The notes beneath the pieces are model-generated. The model was not told the DNA's origin. It searched no databases and worked only from the letters and a program-made list of their open reading frames with translations. Of a DNA stretch of 64,000 nucleotides, positions 10,741 through 22,976 are shown piece after piece; the first letter of the stretch is position 1, and each line of letters starts with the position of its first letter. This stretch comes from Gautieria morchelliformis (taxonomy: Eukaryota > Basidiomycota > Agaricomycetes > Gomphales > Gomphaceae): positions 186,001 to 250,000 of the forward strand of contig WHVA01000064.1 in assembly GCA_015179125.1 (NCBI GenBank), in the 5' to 3' direction. The translations under genes and the position numbers were made by a program.

Positions 10741-12250
10741 ACGGTTTATGGTGCGGAATATCAGCGCACGGCATGATGTAGATGCGGCGCGTAGGCGTTG
10801 GAGAGGTTCTGGCCGGCCTTCTGCAGAGCTTCCCTTAGGGTATCTGTCATACTATGAGCGGGCTTGACTCGATGAAGCGAGTGCGGGCCCGGTCCTACCG
10901 CCTCACCCGCACCCGCACCCTCACCTCCGCACCCTGTCAAGCCCTACACGCACCCGCCATCAGTCGACCAGCCAGTAATGTACCGTGCAGCTGCGGACGC
11001 CGCTCGCCTATCGCGCCCTTGTCCCTGTGCAATCCCAGCGCAGGCTTGGCTACTTGAGTGGCATGGCTCACCCGGACAGTTCCAATACAACGTCGCAACG
11101 GAACGCGCCTGGATTCAGCCAGGCGTGCCGGAGCCCGTGCTGTTACAGTGCAGTGTGCACATGCCTCGCAATGCAAACACGCGTCGGGGCCACAGGACGG
11201 GCAGGCACACACACCCCCATACGGATACGCACAGGCGCGGACGTGCGGCAGGCGCAGAGCAGACGCAGACGCAGCACGCGCGGCCGTGCGGTCGAGACGC
11301 GCAATGCCGCGTACGGCGTGATGTAGATGCGCGTGGAGTTATGAGTGTGCTTCCGGCCTTGTGCAGGCTTCCATACGGTATCGTGCTTGATTCGATGATG
11401 AGCGGAGAAGGGTGTGGCTGACTGACGTTTTAGGCATTGCGCATGCAATCGCTAGACGCAAGTAGGGACTATCGCCACGGGGGCTGCAAAGCTTCGCTGC
11501 GCGGGTGCTATTGTTAGGTTGAGCGAGATTGACTCGGGGACTCGGAATAGGGAAGTAAATTTGTGTAAGCGAGGTGTTCGGCGTGGACAAATAATAATAT
11601 ATTTGGCGAGGGGGGAGGGGGGGGCAGTGGGGAGATCCGCTCTGGGCGCGGATGCGTGAGATTCTGCAGCGTTGATTATGGGATAATATTTAGTGAGCGA
11701 GGACGAGCGCGGAGAAGCAAGCGCCTGAAGCCTGACGCTGCAGCGAAGTGGTCCGTGTGAGTGACCACGGGCACTAAGTGTGGCACTAAAGGCATTGGGT
11801 ATATTCGATGGTACGTTACGTGTATTGTAGGGACGCCCAGGTACGTGGACGTGGGGCTGGAACACCTGCGCGGTGCTATTGTTAGGCTGGGGCGGTTAGC
11901 TTATCCGGCTGGAAAAGGAAATAGCTAATCACGAGGCGGGTTGATGGGTGGAACGGGCATTGAGTGGAGATCTGCGCCAGGGATATTATTTAATGAGCGA
12001 CGCAAGCCCTGAAACTGAAGAGTGGCACTCAAGGCAATTGTGTTATTCGAGACTCAAGCGTGGGAAGCAGTATGGAACGGCGTGGGCCCGTGTGGATGCT
12101 GCCACGGGCGTCGCACTTTCGCACTGAGCACCCGGGGGGTTGGCGTTGCGGGCGTGCGTGTCGGAGGAGCGCGCTAGAAACGGGGCTACTGTCTTGAAGG
12201 TCGCAACGAGTTGATCGTGATCGAGTGTAGAAGCGCTGTCAGCTGTCAGT
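10741..12250. repeat. GC-rich DNA with a diverged direct repeat
   Basis: No gene is supported. Blocks around 11500-11800 recur in the same order around 11866-12060: GTGCTATTGTTAGG, GGAGATC(T/C)GC, ATTTA(A/G)TGAGCGA, and GTGGCACT(A/C)AAGGCA. This suggests an old tandem duplication of unequal length. The segment 10870-11330 is rich in CpG and alternating CGC/CAC runs. Confidence 0.45.
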
Positions 12251-12319
12251 GAAATGAGCGTGGGAAGAGTGACGCAATGGGCACACGTGCCGGTCTATTT
12301 ATATCGCTACGTCGAGTGC

Positions 12320-12665
12320 GCTGCTGTAAAATACATGGGTGGTCAATTTAGACGTCCATTCCTACGCATCCATATTCGGTTCACCTCGCGTCTACATACG
12401 CTGACCGCCGACCGTCCTTACGCCTCTATATACGGTGCACCTGCGCCGTATCCCGCGTCCCAGTATGGTGCATGTGCACCGTATGCCGCCTCCACTGGTA
12501 TGGTGAACCTGCGCCGTGTCCAGCCCCTCAGTACGGTGCACCTGCACCATATGCGGCCTCCCACTACGGTCACCTGCGCCATCCTGCAGCATAGGTCGTC
12601 TCCACGTACGGTGCACCGACACCGTACGCCACCTCCACATACCGTGAGTCCATCAAGTCAGGCTT
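12320..12665 (+). repeat. Degenerate tandem repeat, possibly an old YGAPAP-type coding repeat
   Basis: Roughly 35-bp units around TACGGTGCACCTGC/CACCGTATGC recur about eight times. One plus frame reads YGAPAPYPASQYGACAPYAAS before decaying by frameshift, so the repeat may descend from a Tyr/Pro/Ala-rich coding exon. The units are too diverged to call a gene. Confidence 0.4.
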
Positions 12666-12669
12666 ACGT

Positions 12670-13265
12670 TTAATTGAGCCGTTGATGGTGAGAACCAGAA
12701 TCGTCACCCGGTCGTCCAGATATTTCAGCACAGTTCAGAGCTGCTCAATCCAAGCTGCGGCGTCCTCTCCTTTGGAGGATGTATTGTGAGATACATCGAT
12801 TCTGCCATAGCCCCATTTCACTTCTCGTCAGTGCGATGCGTAGAGCTTGCTAGATTGGGGACCAACCCAACTGTCCGCGTTTGCATGAGCTGCACGAAGA
12901 GCCGTTTTCTCTATCCATGACACCTGCGTGAAGGCTGCTGGGTTATTATTATTGCTGTATATTGGTAAGACTGGTAGCACCTGACCCACTTACATCTCAG
13001 GCCGTGCGATGCTAAAGACTCGCTTCCCAATGTCCGCATGACTCACAGTAGCATTGTTGGATGTATCAAACCTTATCCAGTGATATCTCGGCCACACATC
13101 GGAATTTATCCTCACTGAGGTGGTGCAATGTATATAGTCTCATAAATTTGACTGGTTGGCTGGAGTGAGAGGCGTACAGGCGGTGTTTGGGATAGATCAC
13201 GTGATACCACGTGCAAGTCCCTCCACAGTCTTATGTAATAGACTCGAGCCAGTCTCTATGTATAA
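12670..13265. other. Unassigned DNA flanking the Helitron array
   Basis: No gene or element hallmark is seen. The last base, A at 13265, is the left half of the A/T target site of the first Helitron. Confidence 0.4.
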
Positions 13266-13293
13266 CTAGGTGGGTACCCGCGCTTCGCGCGGG
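13266..13293 (-). repeat. 3' terminal hairpin and CTAG of Helitron E1
   Basis: On the minus strand a 7-bp stem (CCCGCGC/GCGCGGG) with a 3-nt loop at 13293-13277 is followed by TACCCAC and CTAG. The hairpin is the termination signal for rolling-circle transfer in Helitrons. Confidence 0.88.
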
Positions 13294-13429
13294 GGTTTAG
13301 GTCAAATGCATCGGTAAGGTCAAATGCATCAGTAAATTCACAGGCATTGAGACAATAAAAACTTGCATCAAGAAAAAGTATACTAAGTAAATACTAAGTA
13401 AATTGTATCAGGGAAGTGAATGTTACAGT

Positions 13430-16400
13430 TCAAGGAGCTCTAAGCAATACATCTTCATATACAATATTTGTGGTTTGCACACCCTCCTCAAGCAAGACCT
13501 TAACCCTGTTCCAGTTGGTCCCCCTTGATACACCAACATACAATTGACCATGTCCAAACACTGGATATCTCAGGTCCAGCCCAACCGTACCCAAAGACTG
13601 TCCCTGAGACTTGTTGATAGTCATTGCAAATGCCAAACGCACTGGAAACTGCCTCCTTTGCAGCACAAATGGCAATTCTCCCTCTGATGGCTTAATGATG
13701 ATCCTGGGGATGAAAGCAATATTTCCTGCATGTGGACCCGAGATGATCCTGACCTCCAACACTCTAATGTTCATCCTCACCAACCGCAGCCTTGTCCCAT
13801 TGCATAGTCCTTGCCTCTGATCCAAATTGCGCAACAGCATCAGAGGCACTCCAGGCTTGACTTCCAAGCGAGCAGGAGGAAGACTGCCCATCTCTATGGA
13901 ATTCAGATACTCTGCAGGATACCTATCTGCATCATCGGATTCTGTAATGGAATTTGCACAGTGCAAGACCTGAGCATCACCTGGAAACTCCCTAAACACC
14001 ATGGAATTGATCTCATTGACCTCAGTGTTTCTGGCACAGAGGATGGCCCGCTCCAAAAAGTAATCATCCCGGGCAGGGACTGGATTGCCAATGCCAGGGT
14101 ATATTTCCTGGATCAGATCTTCAATTCCAGGGCCACAAACCATGTGTTGAGGGAGTGAGAGGGTATGATCCAGTGGGAGATCCTTTCCCTGACCCACATT
14201 CTGCAGCCATTCTGCAAATCTGGCTCTGTCAGGGTCATTTCTCACCCACATGTTCTCTGTCAGATGGAGGACCTTGATCTTTGGCCACAGATATGACTTC
14301 TGAAGGGTAGCTCCCACGATATCCTCCTTGGAGCCTTTAGGGACAATTGGGAGAGTCTGCTGAAAGTCACCTCCAAATGCGACTGTGATGCCACCAAAGG
14401 GTCGGTCATGCTGGTCAAGGAAATCCCTCAGTGTCCTGTCAATGGCCTCTATGGCATGGCGATGCTGCATTGCAGCCTCATCCCAGATGAGGAGACTGGC
14501 CTTTCTCAGCATGTCAGCCTTGTCAGAGTTCTTTCTGATGGAGGAGAGAGAGCGCTCATGGACAGGAATGGGAATTCCAAGCATGCTATGAGAGGTTGTA
14601 CCCTTAGTGAGGATAAGTGCAGCCATTGCAGATGAGGCTACTGCAATCACAATGAGGCTCTCCGCTCTACAGGAGTGGATTAGAGTGTTCCACATGAACG
14701 ATTTCCCTGCACCACCTGAGCCAGTGACGAAAAACATTTGTCTGTCAGGTTTTCCCCGAGCATCTTTGGTCAGTGCCGACCGTAATATCTGATCATGCGC
14801 AGACCTTTGCCCCATATTCAGCTTGGGAACCTCCTCATCAGCCTTTTCCCTCTCTTCAACAGGGTCATAGTCCCTCTGCTCAGCTATGAACCTGTTTCCA
14901 ATGAGGGCCTCCCACTCGCCTGCCACCCGAGGCATATCATCAAAGCTGCTCAAGGACATTCCACCCTGCTGGAGGATTTTATCCAAGAGAAAGAGGCCGA
15001 AATCATAAACCTGATCATCCTGTGGATCATGCATACGGTGTCTGATTTGGAGCTGATGTCTGAGATCATCACATATGTGCTCCTTGAAGCCGTCCCATAG
15101 TCTGCCAGGCTGCGATGGATTGCAATGGCCAAGGATGGTGGCAAAGAGATGTCTCAGCTGAGCACCTGTTTTCATGGCACTGGCTTCCTGGAGACACAAC
15201 CTCAGCTCCTGATCATCATCCAGAAGTCCCCTTGCACGACAGGCCTCCTTGTAAGTAGCATATTGTATGCCATCCACTGACCTAAGCTCCTCAAAGGATC
15301 TAGCCCCCTTGACCACTGTGAGGAGAGTGCGCACAAAAAATCTCTCTCCTGATTTAGGGCTTGCAAAGTGAAGGCGACCGATGCTATAACCTCCTTGGCG
15401 TGGTGTCCATACCTTTTCCTCTGATTGCCAGGTAAACTGCTCAGGAAACTCCACATAGAGCAGATCACGTGCTTCAGGGTACATATCATTGGCCTCAAAG
15501 TAAGCCATGAGCGGTGTCTTTTTTGCCTCAGCCCTAATGAGGATGTTGTCCACATCCTCATTGGGATCAAAGATGATCGTGTGGTGGTCCTTTTCATGGA
15601 CTGGCAGTGCCATGACTGCAGGCACCTGGGTGTGGATTTCCCGCTCCAGCAACCTCCAACAGGCCTCATGAGCACTGACATAGCGAGCGTCCAGGTACTG
15701 CTTAATTTCATCCTTGCTGAGACCCAACTCCATCGTGGTCCGATCATGGCCCTTGTAGAGATACTTGTGGATATACTTGATACACCTCACGATGGTGAGT
15801 TCAGCATTGATGTGACACAGGAGTTTGAGCAAGAGCAGAGGAGAGTATGGAACAACCCATCTGTTGTCCAGCATGTTGCCCCTGACATTGTGCTGCCTTC
15901 CATCATTGCGACGACGATATTTTGGATATCCATCCTCATTCAGACTGGTTTCCTCACAGAAGGGCTTTGGGAAGTTTTTGTTGCACTTGCCATTTTCCAT
16001 GCAGGGTGCGTCTCGATTCATTTCTCCACAGGGACCATGTGTCATCAGGTCACAGACCAACTGGTAGAGGACAGGATGTGTCTCTGGATCAGGGAACTCT
16101 GCCGAAATCATAGAATCCACCTCATGTGGATGCCTGATCTTGGAATCTCTTGCAAACCAGATAAGAATATGCATGTGTGGGAGTCCCCTTTTCTGGAATT
16201 CAATGGTGTGGACGCGAGCAACGGTTTCCCCAAAAATCTTTTCCTTGACGATCAAGTCAATGAGGTATTTCTTTTTGAGATGGAACACCCGTGACACCAA
16301 GTCAGGTCTGTCCTGAGGTGATTGTCCAGGTAACAATGCATTCAATATCTCCTGCCACTTGGGATTGGCAGTCATTGTAATAAAGAGATCGGCCACACCA

Positions 16401-18695
16401 AACTTCCTTGAAATGGCCAGAGAGTTCTGCAGGTTTTGCTGCATGTCCCGTGTCCCTCCTTGAAATGTGGCAGGCAGAATGGATTTTGTGCCCAAGCTGT
16501 TTGCATCTCTGTCATTGTCATTGCGATTAAACGCATCCACCATCTGGTTATACACCTCAGCACGCAAAGTGTGTTGATTTGTCCTGATCCACCTCAGCCT
16601 GCTTTGCTCCGCAGTGGCCCAACAGTCTACAATGTACTGCTGGAATAACTTGCCAGCACGCAGGAGTGTTGTAGGTTCATCTCTCCTCTGGAAGAGACGA
16701 AATGAATGGTACTGAATTTGGGTGACCTGCCCCCGTCTGTTTGGGTTGGCCTCCTGAGCACCCTCTGGGTCACGATAAGGAATACCTGGTTTCCATCCCA
16801 ACTCTGCCCTGGGAAAGAGCCAGACATAGTGAAGAGAGGCATAGTTTGGATTCATAACGGATACCCTTTCGAAAGCTCCACCTTTGAGCTGGACAATAAT
16901 ATCCCTAGGTTCAGGGACGATGCCATCTCCAGGAAGAACCACTGCTGCAGTAGGGATATTATACCTCCTAGGATCCCTGTGTTCCCTGTATGTGAGCCTT
17001 GCCTGGATCTCACCATTCTGTCCCTGATCTCTGAGCCTCTCAGCTGCTTGTTTATATATGGCGACATGAGGATTGCAGACCAGGAGCATTTCCTGCAAGT
17101 CTCCCATGACAGTTGGAGACAGACCTGGGTTACGTGTCTTCCTCTTTGCCAAAGCCAATGCTGGATCATATATGTAAAGCTGGGCATACGTTGTATCCGG
17201 TTCATGGTCTGGGAGGAGAGAGCCATGAAGATGATACAGTTCACCCTGTAGCTTGAGGACATATGGACCACGACCCGCCCGAAGCAAATCTTTATCAAAG
17301 TTGGCCCCCAAGGAAGTGAATGCAAACGCAGCATTATACTGCCTGATATTCTGGCGAAACTCTTTTGCCTCAGGGTCTTGGCCTTCTAAGAGCCGTCTCA
17401 AAGGCTGAGGGGGCGCTGGCAGCTTTGGAAGCTCCACCTTTCCTTTTATACAGCAATCACCAAAACGGTCCTCCGCATTTGTAGAGCTTTGCAGACGCTC
17501 TGCAAACCAGTGCAATGCTCCACATTTAGGACAGGCCACTTCCATGGGACCCAGATCATGAGGCTGCACATCTGCCTCAATTATTTGAGAGCGACCTAGT
17601 GGAATAGGAGGAGGTCGCTGGGGACGTTGCCGAGGTATGGGGAGTGGAGGAGGCAGCTGAGGTGCAGGGAGTGGCTGAGGAGGTGCAGGGAGTGGCTGAG
17701 GAGGTGCAGGGAGTGGCTGAGGATTGGGAGGTGGTGGTGGATGAGGTGGTACCAATGGAGGTCTGAGAATTGCATCTTCCTCTTGCCTGATTGCATTAGC
17801 CTGGGCCCGCAATGCTGCCACTCCTGCAGAACCCACAACAGGAGGATTAGCCCCCCGTCTACGTCTATCCAATTGCTGCAATATAGCAGCCTGCTGATCT
17901 GCCTGAGCACGCAAGTCTGCAATAAATGCAGAACCTACTACAGGTGCTGGCTGTACAGGGTCTGGCTGATTTCTTCTCACGGGCTGTAACCGAGGGAGAG
18001 CTGCTCTCTGAGCAAGGAGGGCTGCCACCTGCACTCTGGGACTGGGATCAGGAGGATGTGATGGCCCAGCAACAGGTTGTTGACGTGATGATGGTGCAAG
18101 TGTGGGAGGGCGTGACGGCCCAGCAACAGGTTGTTGATGGTGCAAGTGGGGGAGGGAGTGATGGCCCAGCAACAGGTTGTTGACGTGACGATGGTGCAAG
18201 CATAGGAGGGCGTGATGGCCCAGCAACAGGCTGTTGACGTGACGATGGTGCAAGTGGGGGAGGGAGTGATGGCCCAGCAACAGGTTGTTGACGTGACGAT
18301 GGTGCAAGCATGGGAGGGCGCGATGGCCCAGCAACAGGCTGTTGACGTGACGATGGTGCAAGAATGGGAGGGCGTGATGGCCCAGCAACAGGTTGTTGAT
18401 GTGATGATGGTGCAAGCACGGGAGGGTGTGGTGGCTGTTGACATGAGGATGGTGCAAGTGTGGGAGGGCGTGGCGGCCCAGCAACAGATTGTTGAAAAGG
18501 ATCGGCAACATTGCTTCCAGGAGGAGGGTGAGGGATGGCAAAAGGTGGGGGTGGAGGGGGTGACCGGTCCCGATCTCTGATACGCTCTCTCCGTTCAGTG
18601 AGTGGTGTCATTACCCCCCGGGCCTCCCTCGCCTGTGCACGCTCCTGCTGACGGTTACTCTCTGGAGTAGATGGATTCCTGAGAAATGCAGGCAT
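13430..18695 (-). pseudogene. E1 Rep-helicase (RepHel), frameshifted in an N-terminal repeat
   Basis: Start at 18695 (MPAFLRNPSTPESN) matches the start of the E5 copy. Order: Pro/Arg-rich N terminus, 18-residue repeats, a Cys-rich stretch (CPKCGALHWFAE...FGDCC), the Helitron Rep domain with HUH motif (GLPHMHILIW, near 16175) and two-Tyr motif (KYIHKYLYKGHD, near 15760), then a PIF1-type helicase: Walker A GSGGAGKS (near 14725), LIWDEAAM (near 14490), GGDFQQTLPIV and YVGVSRG (near 13525). It would nick, transfer and unwind element DNA in the nucleus. An 8-bp loss in a repeat unit near 18136 shifts the N-terminal frame. A 1703-codon frame from an ATG at 18541 exists, but its first 135 codons or so are repeat DNA read out of frame. 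Confidence 0.88.
18040..18500 (-). repeat. 54-bp tandem repeat coding for 18-residue units
   Basis: About nine units of roughly 54 bp encode QQPVAGPSRPPMLAPSSR-like 18-mers in the E1 N terminus. One unit lacks 12 bp (in frame, near 18430) and another lacks 8 bp (near 18136), which shifts the frame. E4 and E5 keep only one or two units, so the repeat expanded in E1. The Pro/Ser-rich sequence is probably a disordered linker. Confidence 0.85.
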
Positions 18696-18893
18696 AAGAG
18701 TAGAGAGAGAATCAAGCTGTCAATATCAGACTTACATTGCAAGCAGACCAAGGCAAACTCAGGGGAATCTATTGACCTCTATTTAAAATAGGCCAAAAAA
18801 GTGAAATGAAATGACAATATTTACCAGAGGGACAGCAGAGCAACTGACCTTAATATTAATACCTAAAAAAGCAGAAACAGGAGCACAAAACAC

Positions 18894-19260
18894 ACCAGGA
18901 TAGAGGAATCACACAGGAAGGATGGACAGGGCAGAGAGGCCTGAAAAGAGCCTAAAAAGGCTAAAAAAAGCGAAATTGTTATCAGCAATAATAAAATAAT
19001 AAACATCAAAAAGACATACCAGGATAGAGAAATCACAGGAAGGATGGACAGGGCAGAGGCCTGAATAGAGCCTAAAAAGGCTAAAAAAAGCGAAATTGTT
19101 ATCAGCAATAATAACATAATAAACATCAAAAAGACACACCAGGATAGAGGAATCACAGGAAGGATGGGGGCAGAGAGGCCTGAATAGAGCCTAAAAAAGC
19201 TAAAAAAAAGCGAAAATAAATAGAAATGATTACAAATAATAAAATATCAATTAAATAATA
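18894..19260 (-). repeat. Tandem leader repeats upstream of the E1 gene
   Basis: Three copies of a unit of about 122 bp start near 18894, 19018 and 19138 (ACCAGGATAGAG...GGACAGGGCAGAG...CTAAAAA...GCGAAATTG). They lie between the start codon and the 5' end of the Helitron and are followed by an A-rich run. Open frames through them reflect the repeat, not a protein. Confidence 0.75.
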
Positions 19261-19520
19261 AAATAAATATAATAATAATTAAATAAAAAATAAAAAATAA
19301 AAAAAAAGTGTGTCAGAGAGATCACACATTACAATGATAAAAGAGAAACTCACCAATAAAGCACAGTAGCACTAAGAGATAGAGGGCCAGGGATGAGAGG
19401 GCCAGGGATGGTGGGAGGAGGGAATGATGATGGTGGGAGGAGGGAAGAGGGGGTGGGAGCGGCTGCGCAGCGTTTGCCAGCTCACCCAGCGCTAGACCGG
19501 CAACTGGTTCTGCACCGGGG

Positions 19521-19540
19521 CTCGCGGCTGCGCCGCTCGC
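19521..19540 (-). promoter_or_regulatory. CpG hairpin motif in the E1 5' region
   Basis: CTCGCGGCTGCGCCGCTCGC can pair as GCGGC-TGC-GCCGC. The same 20-mer recurs at 22977, 23054, 24908, 24985, 31108 and 37514, always within about 250 bp of a Helitron 5' end. A role in promoter function or 5'-end recognition is inferred from position alone. Confidence 0.55.
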
Positions 19541-19655
19541 TCGCGATTGGGCTGGGAAGTGGCGCCGGCTCGCGATTGGTTGGCTGACTAAGCTGACCAA
19601 TCGTGACATAAGCGACGCCCACAACCACCGTTACGGGCGCGATTCACTTTTTGAA

Positions 19656-20418
19656 CTAGGTGGATACCCGCGCTTCGCGCGGGGGTGCAAGTCAAACGCC
19701 TCGGTAAGGTCAAACACATCAGCAAAGTCAAACACCTTGGGTAAATCAAACTTGGGATAAGTCAAACACATTCAGATAAGTAAAATGCATCTTATTGATT
19801 AAAAGTAGCTCTAAGTAACACATTGAGGTAGGTAATGTTATGACCATGCTGCTTGACCAACTCTGGTACCTCTGCACCTCCTCTGACTCTATTCCGCAAT
19901 GTCCACACTTCGACCTTTTGATCTCCTTGTTCTTTCCTATTCACATACTTCCCCTTATGACTCTATTCACCAGCCTTCCTTACTTAACCCTTAACATAGC
20001 AATTCCGGAGCATCAGGAGTTCCATTTGTTCCGCTATCAATTCCCTAGGTGGGTACCCACACTTTGCATGGGGGTGCAAGTCAAATGCATCGGTAAGGTC
20101 AAACGCATTGGGTGAATCAAACTTGGGATAAGTCAAACACATTCGGATAAGAAAATTTCATTCAGATAAGTAAAACCCTTCTTATTGATTGAAAGTAACT
20201 CTAAATAACACATCAAGGTAGGTAATGTTATGACCATGCTCAACCAACTCCGGTACCCCCGCACCTCTGACTCTATTCCACAATGTCTGCACTTCAACCT
20301 TGTGATCCCCTTGTTCTTCACATATTTCCCCTAATGACTCTTTTCACCAGCATTCCATACTTGACCCTCAGCACAGCAAGTCCAGAGCGTCAGGAGTTCC
20401 ATTTGTTCCGCTACCAAT
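19656..20418. repeat. Tandem duplication of about 390 bp (Helitron 3' end plus LTR start)
   Basis: 19656-20044 and 20045-20418 are two copies of the same block: terminal CTAG and hairpin (decayed in the second copy), the GGTAAGGTCAAA repeats, the GGTAA target site and the first part of the family-B LTR. Because both copies include the LTR start, the duplication followed the LTR insertion. Confidence 0.8.
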
Positions 20419-20866
20419 TAGACCCTTGGTCTTTTGCCTATTGTTCTTAGTTCTACACTGCACCCCCTTGTAGTTCCTCTTGTTTCGCATTAGGTACTTT
20501 TATTCTAGTTACTTGCACTGGAATTGCTTACCTCTACCTTCTGACATGTTGTCTCAGCTCTTTGTATAAAACCCAGTCATGTGTGCCTCTGTTCAGCAAT
20601 CAGATAATCGACTTTGATATGTCACTCCCTTTGCACTGTCTCCGGTTATTAGACCTGCAAGGCCTCTGTCTCTCTGACCTCCGTCTTCCAACTTGATTTC
20701 TCATATCCAACTTAACTCAATTCTTGAACCCTTACTACTTCAGTTACAATACTCAACCTCTTCCAACTTCCAATCTCAGATCTCCAGAATACTTAGGATG
20801 ATAGTTGGGGGTGCAACATATAAGTTGGAGCTGCAGTCCTTTTAGATCCAAACCTGATACATAACA
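20226..20866 (+). mobile_element. Solo LTR (family B) with 5-bp target duplication
   Basis: The 641-bp segment TGTTATGACC...GATACATAACA is a diverged relative of the family-A LTR (shared TATAAAA near 20566, ATCAGATAATCG, CTTAGGATGATAGTT blocks). GGTAA occurs directly before (20221-20225) and after (20867-20871). It sits inside Helitron E2. Confidence 0.85.
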
Positions 20867-20869
20867 GGT

Positions 20870-21840
20870 AATGACTCTACACATTTCTCCCATGTCTCAT
20901 GTCCCCTACCTCACATGTAGTGTGTCCTTGCCTGTAGTGTGTCATCACACTTTATCTGTCCTCACACGTATTGCATCCTCACATGTGGCATGTCCCCACA
21001 CGTAGTGTGTCCCAAAGCATAGTGTGCGTAGTGTGTCTCCACATGTAGCATGTCTCCATATGTAGTGTGTCCCCACATGCAGTACAGTGTGCATGGCATG
21101 TCCCACATGCATAACATGTCCCTCAAGTATTTTGTGTGTAGCATGTCCCTGGTTTGTAGCATGTGCCCAAACATAGTGTGTCCCTAAATTATAGCATGTG
21201 TGTCCCCCATGCATAGCGTGTCCACATGTGTAGCATGTCCCTACATGTAGTGTGTGTAGCGTGTCCCCCAAGTATAGCTTGTGTAGAATGTCCCTTGTTT
21301 GTAGTGTTTTCCCCTGTAGTGTGTCCCTTGTTTGTACCATGTCCCCCAAGCATAGTGTGTCCCCACATATAGTGTGCACATCCCCATGCATAGCATGTGT
21401 GTCCCCATGCATAACATGCGTGTCTCCACGCATAACATGAGTGTCCCCAAGTATAGTGTGTGTGTCTCCACGCATAACATGGGTGTCCCCAAGCATAGTG
21501 TGCGTGTCCCCAAGCATAGCGTGCATGTCCCCACGCATAACATGCATGTCTCCATGCATAGCGTGCGTGTCCCCACGCATAACATGCATGTCTCCATGCA
21601 TAGCGTGCGTGTCCCCAAGCATAGTGTGCGTGTCCCCACGCATAACATGAGTGTCTCCATGCATACCATGAGTGTCTCCACACATAGCATGGGTGTCCCC
21701 AAGCATAGCGTGTGTGTCGCATCCCATGCATGTCTCCACGCATATGCATGTCCCCATGCATAGTGTGTGTAGCATGCCCCTCAAGTATAGCATGCATAGC
21801 ATGTCCCAATGGCATGTGTAGCATATCCCCAAGGGCCTCA
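20870..21840. repeat. Minisatellite of 17- and 21-bp units
   Basis: Units such as CGTGTCCCCACGCATAA follow each other for almost 1 kb. In the core (about 21370-21720) the period is 21 bp; toward the edges it is 17-18 bp. Because 21 is a multiple of 3, frames stay open on both strands, giving His/Met/Gly/Asp-rich translations that should not be read as a gene. Related 17-bp units occur twice in E3. Confidence 0.85.
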
Positions 21841-21854
21841 AAGTGAAGCAAGCA

Positions 21855-22510
21855 GAGGCTGTTACTACTTATTAACTTTTAGCAAGCTCAGGGACATGTA
21901 TCAATATCTATTTTGTGACATATACAGACATAAATAAAATAGTCAAGGAATCTATATTTAAGCAGCTCCTGTCATTAATTTTTAGCAAAGTCAGGATTAT
22001 CTATTTTTCGAAAAAATGTCAAGAAAATGTCCAGTACATGTAAGCTGAAGCTGTTATTAATTTTAGCAAAGTTAGGATTATCTATTTTTCGAAAAATGTC
22101 AAGAAAATGCACTGTACATTCAACCTGGAGCTGTTGTTCACAAAGTCAGGATAATTTATTGATATCTATTTGCGAAAAAATGTCAAAAAAGCACAGTACA
22201 TTGAAGCAGAAGCTGTTATTAATGCCCAGCCAAAGCCAGAGAAGCCCAGAGACTGACAGAGAAACCCAGAGCCCAGCCAAAGCCATAGTAAGCCAGCCAC
22301 CAGTATAGCCAGAGAGGAGTGGCTGGTGAGTGGCTTTACAGTAAATAAACCAATAAAACAAACCACATTTAAAAGCAGAATCTCATTAATTTTAGAGGGA
22401 ACTTATTGATGTCTATTTTCGAAAAAAACCTGAAAAATATTGATATTAAAATACTTTTTTTTCAGCAGTCTTTGGATTTTATTTAAATCTATTTTCGAAA
22501 AAAATCACAA
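21855..22510. repeat. Leader-type repeats in E2
   Basis: Four or five copies of a module (AAGCTGTTATTAATTTTAGCAAAG...CAGGATTATCTATTTTTCGAAAAAATGTCAAGAAAA) lie in tandem. They resemble the leader regions upstream of the E1 and E4 genes, indicating that E2 keeps the promoter-side part of an autonomous Helitron. Confidence 0.65.
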
Positions 22511-22619
22511 AAATATAAAGCACATGTGAATGCAATATGATAAAAAAAAGGAACCAATAAAATTATAAACACAAATAAAATAAAATACATGGCAATGCAT
22601 TAACAAAAAGATATTACCT

Positions 22620-22835
22620 ACCAATAGATAGCCAGCCAGCCAAAGCAATAGCCAGCCAGCCAGCTAGAGGAGGTGACAGCAGACAGAGCTGACAGCAGAC
22701 AGCACCCAGAGCAGACAGAGCACAGAGCAGACAGCGGACAGAGCACAGAGCAGACAGCACAGAGCACAGAGCACAGAGCACAGAGCACAGGGCACAGAGC
22801 ACAGGGCACAGAGCACATAGCGGACAGCAGACAGA
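22620..22835. repeat. AGCCAGCC and GAGCACAG short tandem repeats
   Basis: An AGCCAGCCAAAGCAAT stretch is followed by GACAGCAGACAGAGC and then many GCACAGAGCACAGG units. The last part is repeated in E3 at 24693-24765. Confidence 0.8.
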
Positions 22836-22976
22836 GGAATCGCCGGTTGGGCAGGTTCCTGGCGTTATGTCCTTACCGTTCGGCCTTTATACCGTGCGCG
22901 CGTGTCGTGCACGGACCACACTCGCGTATGCGCGCTCTGGTCGCGAACGGGTCACGTGACCACTGCGCAGCGTTCT

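Larger units (their letters stand above)
13266..19654 (-). mobile_element. Helitron E1, 6.4 kb
   Basis: The 3' end is CTAG at 13266-13269 with its hairpin at 13277-13293. The 5' end is TC at 19654-19653 (minus strand), followed by the GGTTGTGGGCG block. The interior holds one Rep/helicase frame (13430-18695), tandem leader repeats (18894-19260) and a CpG-rich 5' block. It is coding-capable except for an 8-bp deletion in the N-terminal repeat region. Confidence 0.85.

Noticed and set aside
15425..16294. Plus-strand frame of 289 codons inside E1, with matching plus-strand frames in E4 and E5 (for example 33354-34046)
   Set aside because: They are the antisense of the conserved Rep/helicase sequence and recur only because the sense strand is conserved.
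20945..21851. Long open frames (up to about 298 codons) on both strands in E2
   Set aside because: They arise because the 21-bp minisatellite is a multiple of three and has no stop in several frames; the translations are simple repeats such as GDTHAMH.
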